In this document: positions 54,113 to 63,924 of the stretch, one piece after another | Layout: each line of letters starts with the position of its first letter | How positions within the stretch are numbered: position 1 is the stretch's first letter | Assembly: GCF_002217395.1 (NCBI RefSeq) | Contig: NZ_MUHD01000024.1 | Span: forward strand, 44,576-108,575 | Reading direction: 5' to 3' | DNA length: 64,000 bases | Source: Flavobacterium plurextorum | Lineage (GTDB): Bacteria; Bacteroidota; Bacteroidia; Flavobacteriales; Flavobacteriaceae | Notes under the pieces: generated by a model | Databases searched by the model: none | What the model saw: only the letters and a program-made list of their open reading frames with translations | Told to the model about the DNA's origin: nothing | Position numbers and translations under genes: made by a program

Positions 54113-55162
54113 ATGAAATTATCACACTTCAATTTCAATTTACCGAAAGAACTTTTGGCTGAATTTCCGGCAGAAAATAGAGATGAATCTCGTTTAATGG
54201 TAATTGACCGTCAAAAACAAACAATAGAGCACAAAATGTTTAAAGATGTTATCAATTATTTTGATGACGGAGACGTTTTAATTCTTAACAATACAAAAGT
54301 TTTCCCTGCACGTTTGTACGGAAACAAAGAAAAAACTGGTGCAAGAATTGAGGTTTTCTTATTAAGAGAATTAAATTCTGAGCAGCGTTTATGGGATGTT
54401 TTAGTTGATCCAGCTAGAAAAATCCGTATTGGTAATAAACTTTATTTTGGCGATGACGATTCATTAGTTGCCGAAGTAATTGATAATACAACTTCTCGTG
54501 GTAGAACATTACGTTTTTTATATGACGGTTCTTACGAAGAGTTTAGAAACAAATTGACAGAACTTGGAGAAACTCCAATTCCTAAATATATCAGCAGAGA
54601 GGTTACTGCCGAAGATGCTGAAAGATACCAAACAATTTATGCAAAAGAAGAAGGAGCTGTAGCGGCACCAACTGCTGGTTTACACTTCTCAAAACACCTT
54701 TTGAAAAAATTAGAAATTAAAGGAGTAAACTTTGCTGAAGTTACACTTCACGTAGGTTTAGGAACTTTTAATCCAGTTGAGGTTGAAGATTTATCTAAAC
54801 ACAAAATGGACTCTGAAGAATTAATCATCAGACAAGAGGCTTGCGACATTGTAAATGAAGCAAAAGCAAAGAAAAAACGTATTTGTGCTGTAGGAACAAC
54901 TTCTATGCGTGCAATTGAAAGTTCTGTTTCTTCTGCAAATACTTTAAATCCTTATGAAGGATGGACAAATAAATTTATTTTCCCTCCTCACGATTTTAGT
55001 ATTGCAAACTGTATGATTACTAATTTCCACACACCAAAATCAACATTATTAATGATGATTTCTGCTTTCTGTGGTCATGACTTAATGAAAAAAGCATACG
55101 ACGAAGCGATCAAAGAAGGATACAAATTCTATTCTTACGGAGATGCGATGTTAATTCTTTAA
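54113..55162 (+). CDS. queA: tRNA preQ1(34) S-adenosylmethionine ribosyltransferase-isomerase
   Basis: 349 aa, standard length. Typical segments are [17 protein letters not shown] at the start, [56 protein letters not shown] and [20 protein letters not shown]. It adds the cyclopentene-epoxide ring in queuosine synthesis. Monocistronic, with a clear promoter and terminator. Confidence 0.95.
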   Translation: MKLSHFNFNLPKELLAEFPAENRDESRLMVIDRQKQTIEHKMFKDVINYFDDGDVLILNNTKVFPARLYGNKEKTGARIEVFLLRELNSEQRLWDVLVDPARKIRIGNKLYFGDDDSLVAEVIDNTTSRGRTLRFLYDGSYEEFRNKLTELGETPIPKYISREVTAEDAERYQTIYAKEEGAVAAPTAGLHFSKHLLKKLEIKGVNFAEVTLHVGLGTFNPVEVEDLSKHKMDSEELIIRQEACDIVNEAKAKKKRICAVGTTSMRAIESSVSSANTLNPYEGWTNKFIFPPHDFSIANCMITNFHTPKSTLLMMISAFCGHDLMKKAYDEAIKEGYKFYSYGDAMLIL

Positions 55163-55185
55163 TTAGAATTTATTTTCAAAATAAG

Positions 55186-55222
55186 AACCCGACAGTTTTT
55201 TTAGAATCTGTCGGGTTTTCTG
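55186..55222 (+). terminator. Terminator of queA
   Basis: AACCCGACAG (55186-55195) pairs with CTGTCGGGTT (55208-55217), then TTTC. It lies 24 bp past the stop. Confidence 0.85.
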
Positions 55223-55231
55223 TTTTTAATG

Positions 55232-55400
55232 GTTTCAAGTTTCAGGTTTCAAGTTTGATGTTCGTTATGCGATTTAACCGAAAAGTTCGCAAAGCTTTGT
55301 GTTCTTATGCATTTGGTAAACACAAACGGAACAAAAAACCTTGCGAACTTTGCAGTTAAATACCACGAAGCATATCAACTTGAAACCTTAAACTTGAAAC
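55232..55400. repeat. Nested extragenic inverted repeat (GTTTCAAGTTTCAGG)
   Basis: Outer arms at 55232-55253 and 55379-55400 match in 21 of 22 positions (GTTTCAAGTTTCAGGTTTCA). Inside lies a second inverted pair, AAGTTCGCAA near 55283 against TTGCGAACTT near 55344. Together they fill most of the 283-bp gap between queA and kynU. Non-coding. Confidence 0.6.
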
Positions 55401-55445
55401 AAAATAAACAATTTTTGTTATTTTAGCATCCAAAACAAAAACACA

Positions 55446-56723
55446 ATGACTTTTCAAAATACACGCGAATTCGCGAAACAATTAGATGCTCAAGATTCAT
55501 TGAATCACTATCAAGATCAATTTATTTTCCCAAAAGTAAATGATAAACGAGTAATTTATTTCACTGGAAACTCTTTAGGATTGCAACCAAAACGTACAAA
55601 AGCTTATATAGACGAGGTAATGAATGACTGGGCAGAATTAGCTGTTGAAGGTCATTTTTATGCAGAGAAACCTTGGTGGGATTATCAGGAAAGATTCGCT
55701 GAACCATTGAGTAAAATTGTGGGAGCACTTCCGTCAGAAGTTACCGTTATGAATACTTTAACCGTAAATCTTCATTTATTGATGGTTTCTTTTTATCAGC
55801 CAAAAGGAAAGCGTTATAAAATTATCTGCGAAGAAAAAGCATTTCCATCAGATCAATATATGTTCCAGAGTCAGGTTCATTTTCATGGATATAAACCAGA
55901 AGATGCCATTGTAGAAGTTAAACGACGCGAAGGCGAGCACAATATTCGTCTTGAAGATGTTTTAGCAAAAATCGAAGAAGTTGGCGACGAATTGGCTTTA
56001 GTTTTAATTGGAGGTGTAAATTATTATACGGGACAAGTTTTCGATATTAAAACCATAACTGCAGCTGGGCAAAAAGCAGGAGCGAAAGTAGGCTGGGATT
56101 TGGCACATGCAGCTGGAAACATCAAATTAGAACTTCACGATTGGAATGTAGATTTTGCCGCTTGGTGCAGTTATAAATATATGAATTCAGGACCTGGAAA
56201 TGCTTCAGGAGTTTTTGTTCATGAAAGACATCACAGCGATCTAGATTTACCACGATTTGCAGGTTGGTGGGGACACAATAAAGAACGTCGTTTTAAAATG
56301 GAACCAAACTTTGATCCTGTTCAAGGAGCAGGAGGATGGCAGATTAGTAACCTTCCAGTGTTGTCATTAGCACCCTATTTAGCTTCTGTAGAGATGTTTG
56401 CTGAGGTTGGAATGGATGCTTTAATTGCAAAACGGGATCATATTACGTCTTATTTAGAATTTATTCTGCACGAAATTGATAAGGAAGTTGATAGTACTTT
56501 TGAAATCATTACGCCAGCGAATCCTGAAGAAAGAGCTTCACAATTGTCTGTTTTTCTACATGGAGAAGGAAGAAGCTTGTTCGATTATTTAATGAAAAAT
56601 GGAGTTATTACAGATTGGCGTGAACCAAACGTAATTCGTCTGGCGCCAGTTCCTTTGTATTGCTCTTATGAGGACATGTATGACTTTGGGCAAATTTTGA
56701 AAAAAGGAATTTTAGGAAAGTAA
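55446..56723 (+). CDS. kynU: Kynureninase
   Basis: 425 aa, PLP enzyme cleaving kynurenine or 3-hydroxykynurenine to (hydroxy)anthranilate and alanine. Visible family segments: YFTGNSLGLQPKRTKAYIDE near the start, AWCSYKYMNSGPGNASGVFV with the Schiff-base Lys, and FAGWWGHNKERRFKMEP. It is alone here, with no kynurenine monooxygenase or dioxygenase in the window. Confidence 0.95.
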   Translation: MTFQNTREFAKQLDAQDSLNHYQDQFIFPKVNDKRVIYFTGNSLGLQPKRTKAYIDEVMNDWAELAVEGHFYAEKPWWDYQERFAEPLSKIVGALPSEVTVMNTLTVNLHLLMVSFYQPKGKRYKIICEEKAFPSDQYMFQSQVHFHGYKPEDAIVEVKRREGEHNIRLEDVLAKIEEVGDELALVLIGGVNYYTGQVFDIKTITAAGQKAGAKVGWDLAHAAGNIKLELHDWNVDFAAWCSYKYMNSGPGNASGVFVHERHHSDLDLPRFAGWWGHNKERRFKMEPNFDPVQGAGGWQISNLPVLSLAPYLASVEMFAEVGMDALIAKRDHITSYLEFILHEIDKEVDSTFEIITPANPEERASQLSVFLHGEGRSLFDYLMKNGVITDWREPNVIRLAPVPLYCSYEDMYDFGQILKKGILGK

Positions 56724-56865
56724 TATTCGTTGTTCTTCGAAATGAGATAAAATTGTCAATGAATCCATAATCTTCAAATCATATAAACTTTCCAAAAAAT
56801 TCTGTAATAAGCATTATAGCAGATATCCTTTATTTTGTAGTGTATAATTATTAAAAACTACAATC

Positions 56866-57312
56866 ATGAAAGGCTTATTTATTTTATTAGCGGTAATACT
56901 TTTAACTTCTTGTCAGAATCAAAATAAAGAAGATATAAATAAAGCCAAACAAGCCAGTATTGATTCAATGAAAGTTGAGATTAACAAGCAGCGAGTTATC
57001 GATTCAATGAAGACTGAAATGGCTAAGATTAAAGAAGAACAAAAAATTGAATCTGAAAAAGAAAAAGTTGTTGTTGTGCATCAGCAAGCAAATGGAACTG
57101 CTGCAGCGACAACAGCAGCACCAGCACCAGCTAAAAAGAAAGGTTGGAGTTCTGCAGCTAAAGGCGCGGTAATTGGTGCAGGAGTAGGAGCCGCAACTGG
57201 AGCAATTGTCAGTAAGAAAAAAGGACAAGGTGCAATTATAGGCGGATTAGCCGGAGCAGGAGTTGGAGCCGGAACAGGTGCAATTATTGATAGTAAAAAG
57301 AAAAAGGAGTAA
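56866..57312 (+). CDS. Glycine-zipper lipoprotein
   Basis: 148 aa. Lipoprotein signal with Cys16 (LAVILLTSC), a charged coiled-coil-like segment (about residues 20-70), an Ala/Pro-rich linker, then a glycine zipper: AAKGAVIGAGVGAATGAIVS and GQGAIIGGLAGAGVGAGTGA. Glycine zippers pack in membranes or oligomers, as in OmpA-like or Slp-type envelope proteins. Probably attached to a membrane in the envelope; specific role unknown. Confidence 0.78.
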   Translation: MKGLFILLAVILLTSCQNQNKEDINKAKQASIDSMKVEINKQRVIDSMKTEMAKIKEEQKIESEKEKVVVVHQQANGTAAATTAAPAPAKKKGWSSAAKGAVIGAGVGAATGAIVSKKKGQGAIIGGLAGAGVGAGTGAIIDSKKKKE

Positions 57313-57335
57313 CTGCTTTTTCTGTTTAAATAAAT

Positions 57336-57370
57336 AACCCCGATTAAGATATCTTGATCGGGGTTTTGTT
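57336..57370 (+). terminator. Terminator after the glycine-zipper gene
   Basis: AACCCCGATTAAGAT (57336-57350) pairs with ATCTTGATCGGGGTT (57351-57365, one G-U), then TTTGTT. It also overlaps the end of the opposing gene at 57371 and may serve it in reverse. Confidence 0.82.
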
Positions 57371-59182
57371 TTAAGCTAATTGTAAAGTTGGTATTGAAAT
57401 TGCGTTTAATTCTGATTTATAAAAATCGAATTGCTTTTTGATTTTTTCTTCCTCATCTTTAAAATAGAAAGTAGATGAAAATAGATTTTGATAATATTCA
57501 ATTCCATCTAAAATATTTGTTTTAAAAGAATTCCATTTTTTAAGCTGATTTGTGCTTACTTCGCCAGAGATTGTTTCGATCTCATTTCTAAAATAATCAA
57601 CATACATTTTTAATTCTTTCACAAATAAATTGGGGCGGTCATTAGTTCTTATAATTGTTTTGCCTTGATAAATATGCTGTACCATTTCTTTCAGTGAAAC
57701 TTCCTGATCAAAATAAGCCATATTTGGTCCTGGACAAATTACAACGCCTTGCGCTTGACCTTTTATTTTTATATCATTTTCAAGATATGAAGCATTTGCT
57801 AAACCAACACATAAACATGATTTTTCAGTGATTTTCATTTTACTTTTTTCAAATGCATCAGCAGATAAAGTATTTTTTACGCTTTCTAGTTCTGCTAGTT
57901 TTATATCCTGATATTTTTTTGAAGCCGTACAAATTCCGTGAGGATCATATTCTTTGCTTAATGCTAAAAATTTCTTCGGGCACGAACTTCCTGCCTTATT
58001 TTCGTGAATACGTTTTTGTTTTAAGACTTCGTTTGAAGTGCCGCGCAAAGTATTAAAAGGAACTCCCAAAGGCGAAATATGACTTAAATACAAATCATTT
58101 TCTTTGGCTTTCATTAATAAATTTCGGGTTTCCTGATCAACAGAAGTAGCTTCTGGAACTAATAAAAATGGAGTTCCCCAGCCCACAGAATCAACTTTGT
58201 ATTGGTCTAATAAAAATTCATGCTCCTCAGCAGTTCCAACACCGCCTTGAACCGTAATTTTTAGGTCTAAAGGATTTTCTGGAAAAGCTTGATTTTTTAG
58301 CTGTAGAGCCTTAATCATTAAATCGTGAGCAGATTGTACCAATTGCTCTTTTTTCTGCTTGAATTCTTCTAAAATCGTCCCTAATAAGAGTCCGTCAGTT
58401 GCAAAAGCGTGACCGCCGCAGTTTAATCCGGATTCAATTCGATATTCAGAAACCCAAAGTCCTTTTTTAGCAAGGAAATTACCTTGAATCATAGCCGATC
58501 GAAAATCACTTACTTTTAGAATAATTTTCTTTTTTAGTTCGTTCTTTTCATTTGGAAAAAAATCTTTGAAGTTTTCAAAGTAGCTGTACAATCTCGGATT
58601 CATTCCAGCAGAAAGTACAACAGACGATTCTAAATTACTATTTGCAAAACCTCTTAAAGCCGCGTGAGCATCATTAAATTCAATTGGAAGCTGTTCATTT
58701 TTTATAAAATTATCTTTGTCCAGTTTTGTCATAATGTTAACGTCAATTTCTCCTGGAAAAAGATGTGATTCAATATAACTTTGAATGTTTTCTTTAAAAG
58801 AAATACCATCATCCAATAAATTCTGGAAACCTTTTTTAATATCAGAAGTATTAGGCAGCATCGACATGAAATGTTCAAGAGCCGTTTTGCTTTCTGTTAA
58901 TTCGGTTTTAAAAGTTTCGAATTTTTCTTTTACAATTTTGTCGACTAAATTTAAGTAAGAAGTAATTCTTTCAGCGCGATAATCGTGAAATTTCTGACTT
59001 ATTTCTTCGTATGGAATGTTGAATTTAGTGCTGTAGAAATTACGCATCTTTTCAATTAGATCGTCATCAGCGATTGAAACCACAGACGAAATCCCGTATT
59101 GAGCCACTCTTATTGGGCTGTCTATCGTATAGGCAAGTCCCATTACCGGAATATGGAAAGTATGCAAAGGTGTTTTTGTCAT
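57371..59182 (-). CDS. Conserved protein of unknown function, TIM-barrel-like, Cys-containing
   Basis: 603 aa without signal peptide. The start IPVMGLAYTIDSPIRVAQYG, then SSVVSIADDDLIEKM, has the feel of an FMN-dependent TIM-barrel (nitronate monooxygenase-like) entry, and QGGVGTAEEHEFLL around residues 312-325 looks like a phosphate-binding loop. Six cysteines are present, at about 255, 401, 418, 456, 458 and 483, in motifs NCGGHAF, SSCPKKF, GICTAS, SCLCVGLA and VICPGP. Their clustering suggests a metal or redox site, but no known spacing fits well. I do not assign an activity. Confidence 0.72.
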   Translation of the reverse strand: MTKTPLHTFHIPVMGLAYTIDSPIRVAQYGISSVVSIADDDLIEKMRNFYSTKFNIPYEEISQKFHDYRAERITSYLNLVDKIVKEKFETFKTELTESKTALEHFMSMLPNTSDIKKGFQNLLDDGISFKENIQSYIESHLFPGEIDVNIMTKLDKDNFIKNEQLPIEFNDAHAALRGFANSNLESSVVLSAGMNPRLYSYFENFKDFFPNEKNELKKKIILKVSDFRSAMIQGNFLAKKGLWVSEYRIESGLNCGGHAFATDGLLLGTILEEFKQKKEQLVQSAHDLMIKALQLKNQAFPENPLDLKITVQGGVGTAEEHEFLLDQYKVDSVGWGTPFLLVPEATSVDQETRNLLMKAKENDLYLSHISPLGVPFNTLRGTSNEVLKQKRIHENKAGSSCPKKFLALSKEYDPHGICTASKKYQDIKLAELESVKNTLSADAFEKSKMKITEKSCLCVGLANASYLENDIKIKGQAQGVVICPGPNMAYFDQEVSLKEMVQHIYQGKTIIRTNDRPNLFVKELKMYVDYFRNEIETISGEVSTNQLKKWNSFKTNILDGIEYYQNLFSSTFYFKDEEEKIKKQFDFYKSELNAISIPTLQLA

Positions 59183-59293
59183 TTGTTTTCAGATTAAAAT
59201 AAAAGCAAATGAAAAAAAAAATAATTTTTAAAAACCTGATAATTATCAGGTTTGTAGATTGTTGAGAAAGTTTTTCCGCCATTAGGTCGCTCT

Positions 59294-59831
59294 CAATTTT
59301 GTCATTCCGAGGAACGAGGAATCTTCGTAAGTAACTCCGCATGCAAATTCACAATTGTTTATTTATTTTTATACATAAAAAGTAAGAATAATCTTTTTGT
59401 TTTTGTTTCTAGGATTGGAACAAATAATTAATTTGATTAAATGGAATCATTACAAGGCTATCACACTTATTACATCTACATTATAACAAATAAGTTTAAA
59501 ACCTTATTTTACACCGGGGTAACAAACAATTTAAGGGTTCGTTTATGTCAGCATAAAGAAAATGTCACTGGAGAAAATAAAACTTTTACTTCAAAATATA
59601 AAGTTGAATTTTTATTGTACTACGAAAAATTTACGTGGATTCAAGAGGCAATTATTCGAGAAAAGGAGATAAAAGGCTGGACTAGAGATAAGAAAATAGA
59701 ATTGATTAAAACAATTAATCCAGACTTAGATTTTTTGAATCATATTTTTCTTAAGATTATTGATTTACTAATATGAAATACTTTGTAGAGCTTCTTACAA
59801 AGATTCCTCGTTCCTCGGAATGACAAAATTG
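59294..59831. mobile_element. 538-bp unit: 38-bp inverted repeats around a GIY-YIG gene
   Basis: Left arm 59294-59331 and right arm 59794-59831 are inverted copies matching in 37 of 38 positions; each begins CAATTTTGTCATTCCGAGGA at its outer end. Only the GIY-YIG gene lies between them (59441-59776). No clear target-site duplication is visible next to the arms. The arms belong to the TGTCA...GAG REP-like family seen elsewhere in the window, so this may be either a self-contained mobile unit or two REP copies that happen to bracket the gene. Confidence 0.6.
59441..59776 (+). CDS. GIY-YIG family nuclease
   Basis: 111 aa, a single GIY-YIG domain. The first motif reads YYIYIITN (about residues 10-17), the second is YTGVTNNLRVRLCQHK with the conserved Arg and His, and EKEIKGW (about residues 74-80) supplies the metal-binding Glu. 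No other domain is attached, as in the small UPF0213/YhbQ-like group. It cleaves DNA or is otherwise a one-domain nuclease; the target is unknown. It is flanked by 38-bp inverted repeats and divergent from its neighbour at 59182. Confidence 0.9.
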   Translation: MESLQGYHTYYIYIITNKFKTLFYTGVTNNLRVRLCQHKENVTGENKTFTSKYKVEFLLYYEKFTWIQEAIIREKEIKGWTRDKKIELIKTINPDLDFLNHIFLKIIDLLI

Positions 59832-59858
59832 TGGTAAATACCTTGAGTTTAAACAAAA

Positions 59859-61415
59859 CTAAATCAAAATCTTCTTCAAAGACTCTGCAATACTTCGCCA
59901 TAAAAAATTGTAAAATGACTTTTCCTGAATTCTTTCAATTTCAATATCAGCGGTTTTTGTTTTGTCTTTTGAGTCATTTTTTACCAGTAAATTGGCAATA
60001 GCTGATTTGAGTTTGGCTTCTTTTTCAGGCTTTTCCTTTTTATATAATTTCACTTTTAAGTCATCATAATCTAGAGATGCATTTCCTTTTGAGATGTTGT
60101 CATTTCCGTAGAAATCAAAGCGATATTTATTAAAATTTCCTGTAAAGGAAGCGTTCATATAGGGTTTGCTGAATTGTCCCATGGCAGAAACATCAAAGTT
60201 TGAAATAACGCCTTGAATATGAAAACTATCTTTTTTATCTAAAACATTAAAACTCCAATCAACATCCAGCGGAGAGTTTTTCATGAAAAGGCATTTCACT
60301 TTAATTTTGACATCATCGGTTTTTTTCCATCCAAAACCACTTTTTAAATTGACTGCCTGCAAATTGAATTTGTCGAAATTTAAAACTCCAGGGCCTTTGG
60401 CGAAATCAATTTCTTCTTCGTAAACCAATTTCGATTTCAGAACTTGTAAAGTGTCAATTTGGAGTGGGAATTTAATATTTCGCAATAAATGATTGTAAAG
60501 ATATTTTTTACTCAGATCATCTTTTGGCATTTTTCCGCGATAGATATTGGCGTCAAAATGATTGATCACAACTGAATTTGCTCTGAAGAAAAAGCGATCG
60601 TTTTTAAAACCCCAATTCATTTTTTGTACTTGTGCCGAATCGAATTTTAAGGTATAAATGTCCTTTTCTTGATCTAATCGTTTAATAAATTCTCGTCGAT
60701 TGAATTGAGGAAGGTGAGAGAAGTTGTTGATTTTTAAAAAGTTCTTCTCGGTGCTTATTTTACCAATATTGATATGATAAAAAGCATTTGGTCTGTAAAA
60801 CAAACTATCAATAACCAGCGCATACGTTTTATATTGCAGCGGGATTTTTTGTTTTAAAGTAGCATCTGTCAACAGAATTCCTTCTAATTTTAGGATGATT
60901 TTTTTGATGCTTAAAATTGGTTTTTCAGTATCTAAAGAAACAACATCCACCGTTCCGTCATTAAGATAAATGTTTGAAACAGCAATTATTTTTCGAAAAG
61001 GTTCAATGATTTGGGTTTTGATACTTTTGTTGTCGTTTAAAAGTTTTTCGCCTTTTTTGTATAAAATAACACGCGGTTTATTGATAATTATACTTTCGGC
61101 CTGAATAATATCTCTAAAAGCCAGATCCCAAATATTAAAATGTTTAATTGTAACTGATTCAATTTTAGAAAAAAGCCCATTTTTACTATCTTTTGGTTCG
61201 TTTTTCGGACTTACTAATAATGTTTGGGCATAGATATTACGGGAAAAAAGTGAAACTTCAATTTTTTCGTAATTGATGTTGTAAGCTGTTTTGTTCTTTT
61301 CGTGAATAATAATTGGAAGCTGTTTTTTGATCCAGTAATTAAGACTAATGTTGGTCAGAATTACAAGTACAAAAAGAGAAATTACTCCAATAGTTATTTT
61401 TTTATAGACAGACAT
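59859..61415 (-). CDS. AsmA-like envelope protein
   Basis: 518 aa. One N-terminal membrane helix (about residues 7-28) is followed by a long beta-rich periplasmic region (YNINYEKIEVSLFSRNIYAQ; IIQAESIIINKPRVILYKKG), which resembles AsmA/DUF748-type proteins of the bridge-like lipid transport group. The match is at the level of pattern only. It ends with a short helical tail (NFLWRSIAESLKKIL). Likely anchored in the inner membrane and spanning the periplasm. Confidence 0.6.
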   Translation of the reverse strand: MSVYKKITIGVISLFVLVILTNISLNYWIKKQLPIIIHEKNKTAYNINYEKIEVSLFSRNIYAQTLLVSPKNEPKDSKNGLFSKIESVTIKHFNIWDLAFRDIIQAESIIINKPRVILYKKGEKLLNDNKSIKTQIIEPFRKIIAVSNIYLNDGTVDVVSLDTEKPILSIKKIILKLEGILLTDATLKQKIPLQYKTYALVIDSLFYRPNAFYHINIGKISTEKNFLKINNFSHLPQFNRREFIKRLDQEKDIYTLKFDSAQVQKMNWGFKNDRFFFRANSVVINHFDANIYRGKMPKDDLSKKYLYNHLLRNIKFPLQIDTLQVLKSKLVYEEEIDFAKGPGVLNFDKFNLQAVNLKSGFGWKKTDDVKIKVKCLFMKNSPLDVDWSFNVLDKKDSFHIQGVISNFDVSAMGQFSKPYMNASFTGNFNKYRFDFYGNDNISKGNASLDYDDLKVKLYKKEKPEKEAKLKSAIANLLVKNDSKDKTKTADIEIERIQEKSFYNFLWRSIAESLKKILI

Positions 61416-61533
61416 TTATAGTATTGATTTTAAATACATAAATTTAGACTTTTAAAGGGAATGAATTTTACATTATTCTGCTTTTTGGTTACATCATTTT
61501 ATAAACCTTATTTATTTATACTTTTTACGAAAT

Positions 61534-63924
61534 ATGAGAAGATTTAAAAAATTTCTGTTGGTTTTATTAGTACTTGTTGTTGTAATTGGAATAGGTTTAT
61601 GTGCCTATATTTTTCATTTAAAACCCAAATATGAAGGTGAATTGCAATTGAAAAACCTTCAAAAGGAAACGACTGTTTATTTTGACGAATACGGCGTTCC
61701 TCATATTTATGCCGATTCTGAAGAAGATGCAATGACTGCTCTTGGATATGTTCATGCACAGGAAAGATTGTGGCAGATGGAATTGCTTCGCAGAATTGCT
61801 CCGGGCAGGTTATCAGAAATCTTCGGAACTGTTACACTCAAAAATGATAAGTTTTTCGCTGGAATTGGTATTGAAGAAGCTTCGGCGAAAGCCATTTCAA
61901 AATTAGACAAGAATAGTGCGAGTTATAAACTAACGCAGGCTTACTTAGACGGAATTAATCAATACTTGGAGGAAGGAACTACACCAATTGAATTTACTCT
62001 TGTTGGTGTTAAAAAGCAAAAATTCACTATAAATGATGTGTATAATATTTTTGGATATATGTCTTTTAGTTTTGCAATGGCTCAAAAAACAGATCCATTA
62101 TTGACAGATATTCGCAATAGATATGGTGCCGCTTATTTGAAGGATTTAGGAATTGAAGGGGAATTCAATACAACGCAGATCAAGAGTTCAAAAGAGAATA
62201 TTGAAGAATATACAGAGATTTCAAAATCTATAACAGCTTTATTAGACAAATCGCCAATTCCGCCATTTGTAGGAAGTAACAGCTGGGTTGCTGGTCCGCA
62301 TAAAACGAAAAGTGGAAAAGTAATTTTTGCGAATGATCCGCATATTGGGTTTTCACAGCCTGCAACTTGGTATGAAGCACATATTGTGACGCCAAAACAT
62401 GAACTTTACGGCTGTTATTTGGCAGGAACTCCTTTTCCGTTATTGGCACACAATCGTGATTATGCTTATGGTTTGACTATGTTTGAAAATGATGATATCG
62501 ATTTTTATCAAGAAAAGAACAAAACAGGAGATTTAAATCAATATCAAACGCCAACAGGTTTTGCAGCTTATGAAGTTAGAAAAAAGACGATTAAAGTAAA
62601 AGATACTTCGGATGTTGTTTTAACAATAAAATCAAGCCGACATGGACCAGTTATGAATGATTTACTGGATCATTTGGATAAGAAGAATCCAATTGCAATG
62701 TTGTGGACGTATACGCAGCAGCCAATTCAGATTCTTGATGCTGTTTATGGACTTTCGCATGCAAAGAATAAAGAGGAGTTTAGAAAAGCGACTCAATTAG
62801 TGGCAGCACCGGGATTAAATGTCATGTATGGTGATGCTAAAGGAAATGTTGCTTGGTGGGCAACGGGAAAATTGTATAAGCATAATAAAGGTGTAAATAC
62901 GCATTTAATTTTAGATGGTTCAACAGGAAAAGAGGATATTGTTGAGTATTTGGATTTTTCAAAGAATCCATCTGCCGAAAATCCAAAATGGGGATATGTT
63001 TATTCGGCCAATAATCAGCCTGAAGCAATTGATGGTTATTTGTATCCAGGATATTATCTGCCAGAAGACCGTGCCAAAAGAATTTCTGGATTAATGGATG
63101 CAAAATCGGATTGGGACAAAGAAGCAATCAGTAAAATGATTTATGACAATACTTCTGATGTTGCGGTTGAAACGGTTAAAAATCTAATTTCGAATATCGA
63201 TCTTAATACGATTTCGAATGAAGAAAAAGAAGCTGTCAATGTTTTAAAGTCTTGGAAAGGAACAACAAATCTTGAAGATACTGCGCCAACGATTTATAAT
63301 AAATGGGTGTATTTATACTTGAAGAATACTTTTGAGGATGAAATGGGAGAGGATAACTTTAATTTGTTTTTAGGAATCTCGATAGGGAAACAAGTTATTG
63401 CCAATCAAATTAAAAATGAAAATTCAGTTTGGTGGGATAATGTCAAAACTAAAAATGTAAAAGAAACCAGAAAGGATATTGTTGCAAAATCATTTCATGA
63501 GACTGTTGCCGCGCTTCAAAAGCAATTAGGAAATACTGTTGCCGATTGGCAATGGGAGAAAGTACATACGGTTGAACACGAACATCCGCTTGGTAAAATT
63601 GCTGCACTTCGAGGTTTATTTAATGTTGGTCCTTTTGGATCTCCGGGATCAAATGAAGTAATTAATAACTTATTTTTTGGTTTAAACAATGAAGGGAAAT
63701 ATTATGTAAAAGGCGGTCCATCAACGAGACGAATTGTTGATTTTTCGGATATTGAAAACAGCTGGAGTATTTTGCCAACAGGACAATCAGGAAATCCATT
63801 TAGTAAACATTACAGCGATCAAGCAGAAATGTACAACGAAGGAAAGTTCAGGAAAATGAAGCTGAATAAAGACGAAATAATAAAAACGTCTACAAAATTA
63901 GTTTTGAAACCAAAACAAAAATAG
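61534..63924 (+). CDS. Penicillin acylase family protein (Ntn hydrolase)
   Basis: 796 aa with an N-terminal hydrophobic anchor or signal (about residues 7-27). Precursor of an Ntn hydrolase: the autoprocessing site is Ser248 in FVGSNSWVAGP, which becomes the N-terminal nucleophile of the beta chain after cleavage. Around it are the alpha-chain motif YGVPHIYADSEEDAMTALGY with HAQERLWQMELLRR, and beta-chain FANDPHIGFSQPATWYE. Relatives hydrolyse amides such as penicillin G or acyl-homoserine lactones; the substrate here is not assignable. Confidence 0.9.
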   Translation: MRRFKKFLLVLLVLVVVIGIGLCAYIFHLKPKYEGELQLKNLQKETTVYFDEYGVPHIYADSEEDAMTALGYVHAQERLWQMELLRRIAPGRLSEIFGTVTLKNDKFFAGIGIEEASAKAISKLDKNSASYKLTQAYLDGINQYLEEGTTPIEFTLVGVKKQKFTINDVYNIFGYMSFSFAMAQKTDPLLTDIRNRYGAAYLKDLGIEGEFNTTQIKSSKENIEEYTEISKSITALLDKSPIPPFVGSNSWVAGPHKTKSGKVIFANDPHIGFSQPATWYEAHIVTPKHELYGCYLAGTPFPLLAHNRDYAYGLTMFENDDIDFYQEKNKTGDLNQYQTPTGFAAYEVRKKTIKVKDTSDVVLTIKSSRHGPVMNDLLDHLDKKNPIAMLWTYTQQPIQILDAVYGLSHAKNKEEFRKATQLVAAPGLNVMYGDAKGNVAWWATGKLYKHNKGVNTHLILDGSTGKEDIVEYLDFSKNPSAENPKWGYVYSANNQPEAIDGYLYPGYYLPEDRAKRISGLMDAKSDWDKEAISKMIYDNTSDVAVETVKNLISNIDLNTISNEEKEAVNVLKSWKGTTNLEDTAPTIYNKWVYLYLKNTFEDEMGEDNFNLFLGISIGKQVIANQIKNENSVWWDNVKTKNVKETRKDIVAKSFHETVAALQKQLGNTVADWQWEKVHTVEHEHPLGKIAALRGLFNVGPFGSPGSNEVINNLFFGLNNEGKYYVKGGPSTRRIVDFSDIENSWSILPTGQSGNPFSKHYSDQAEMYNEGKFRKMKLNKDEIIKTSTKLVLKPKQK

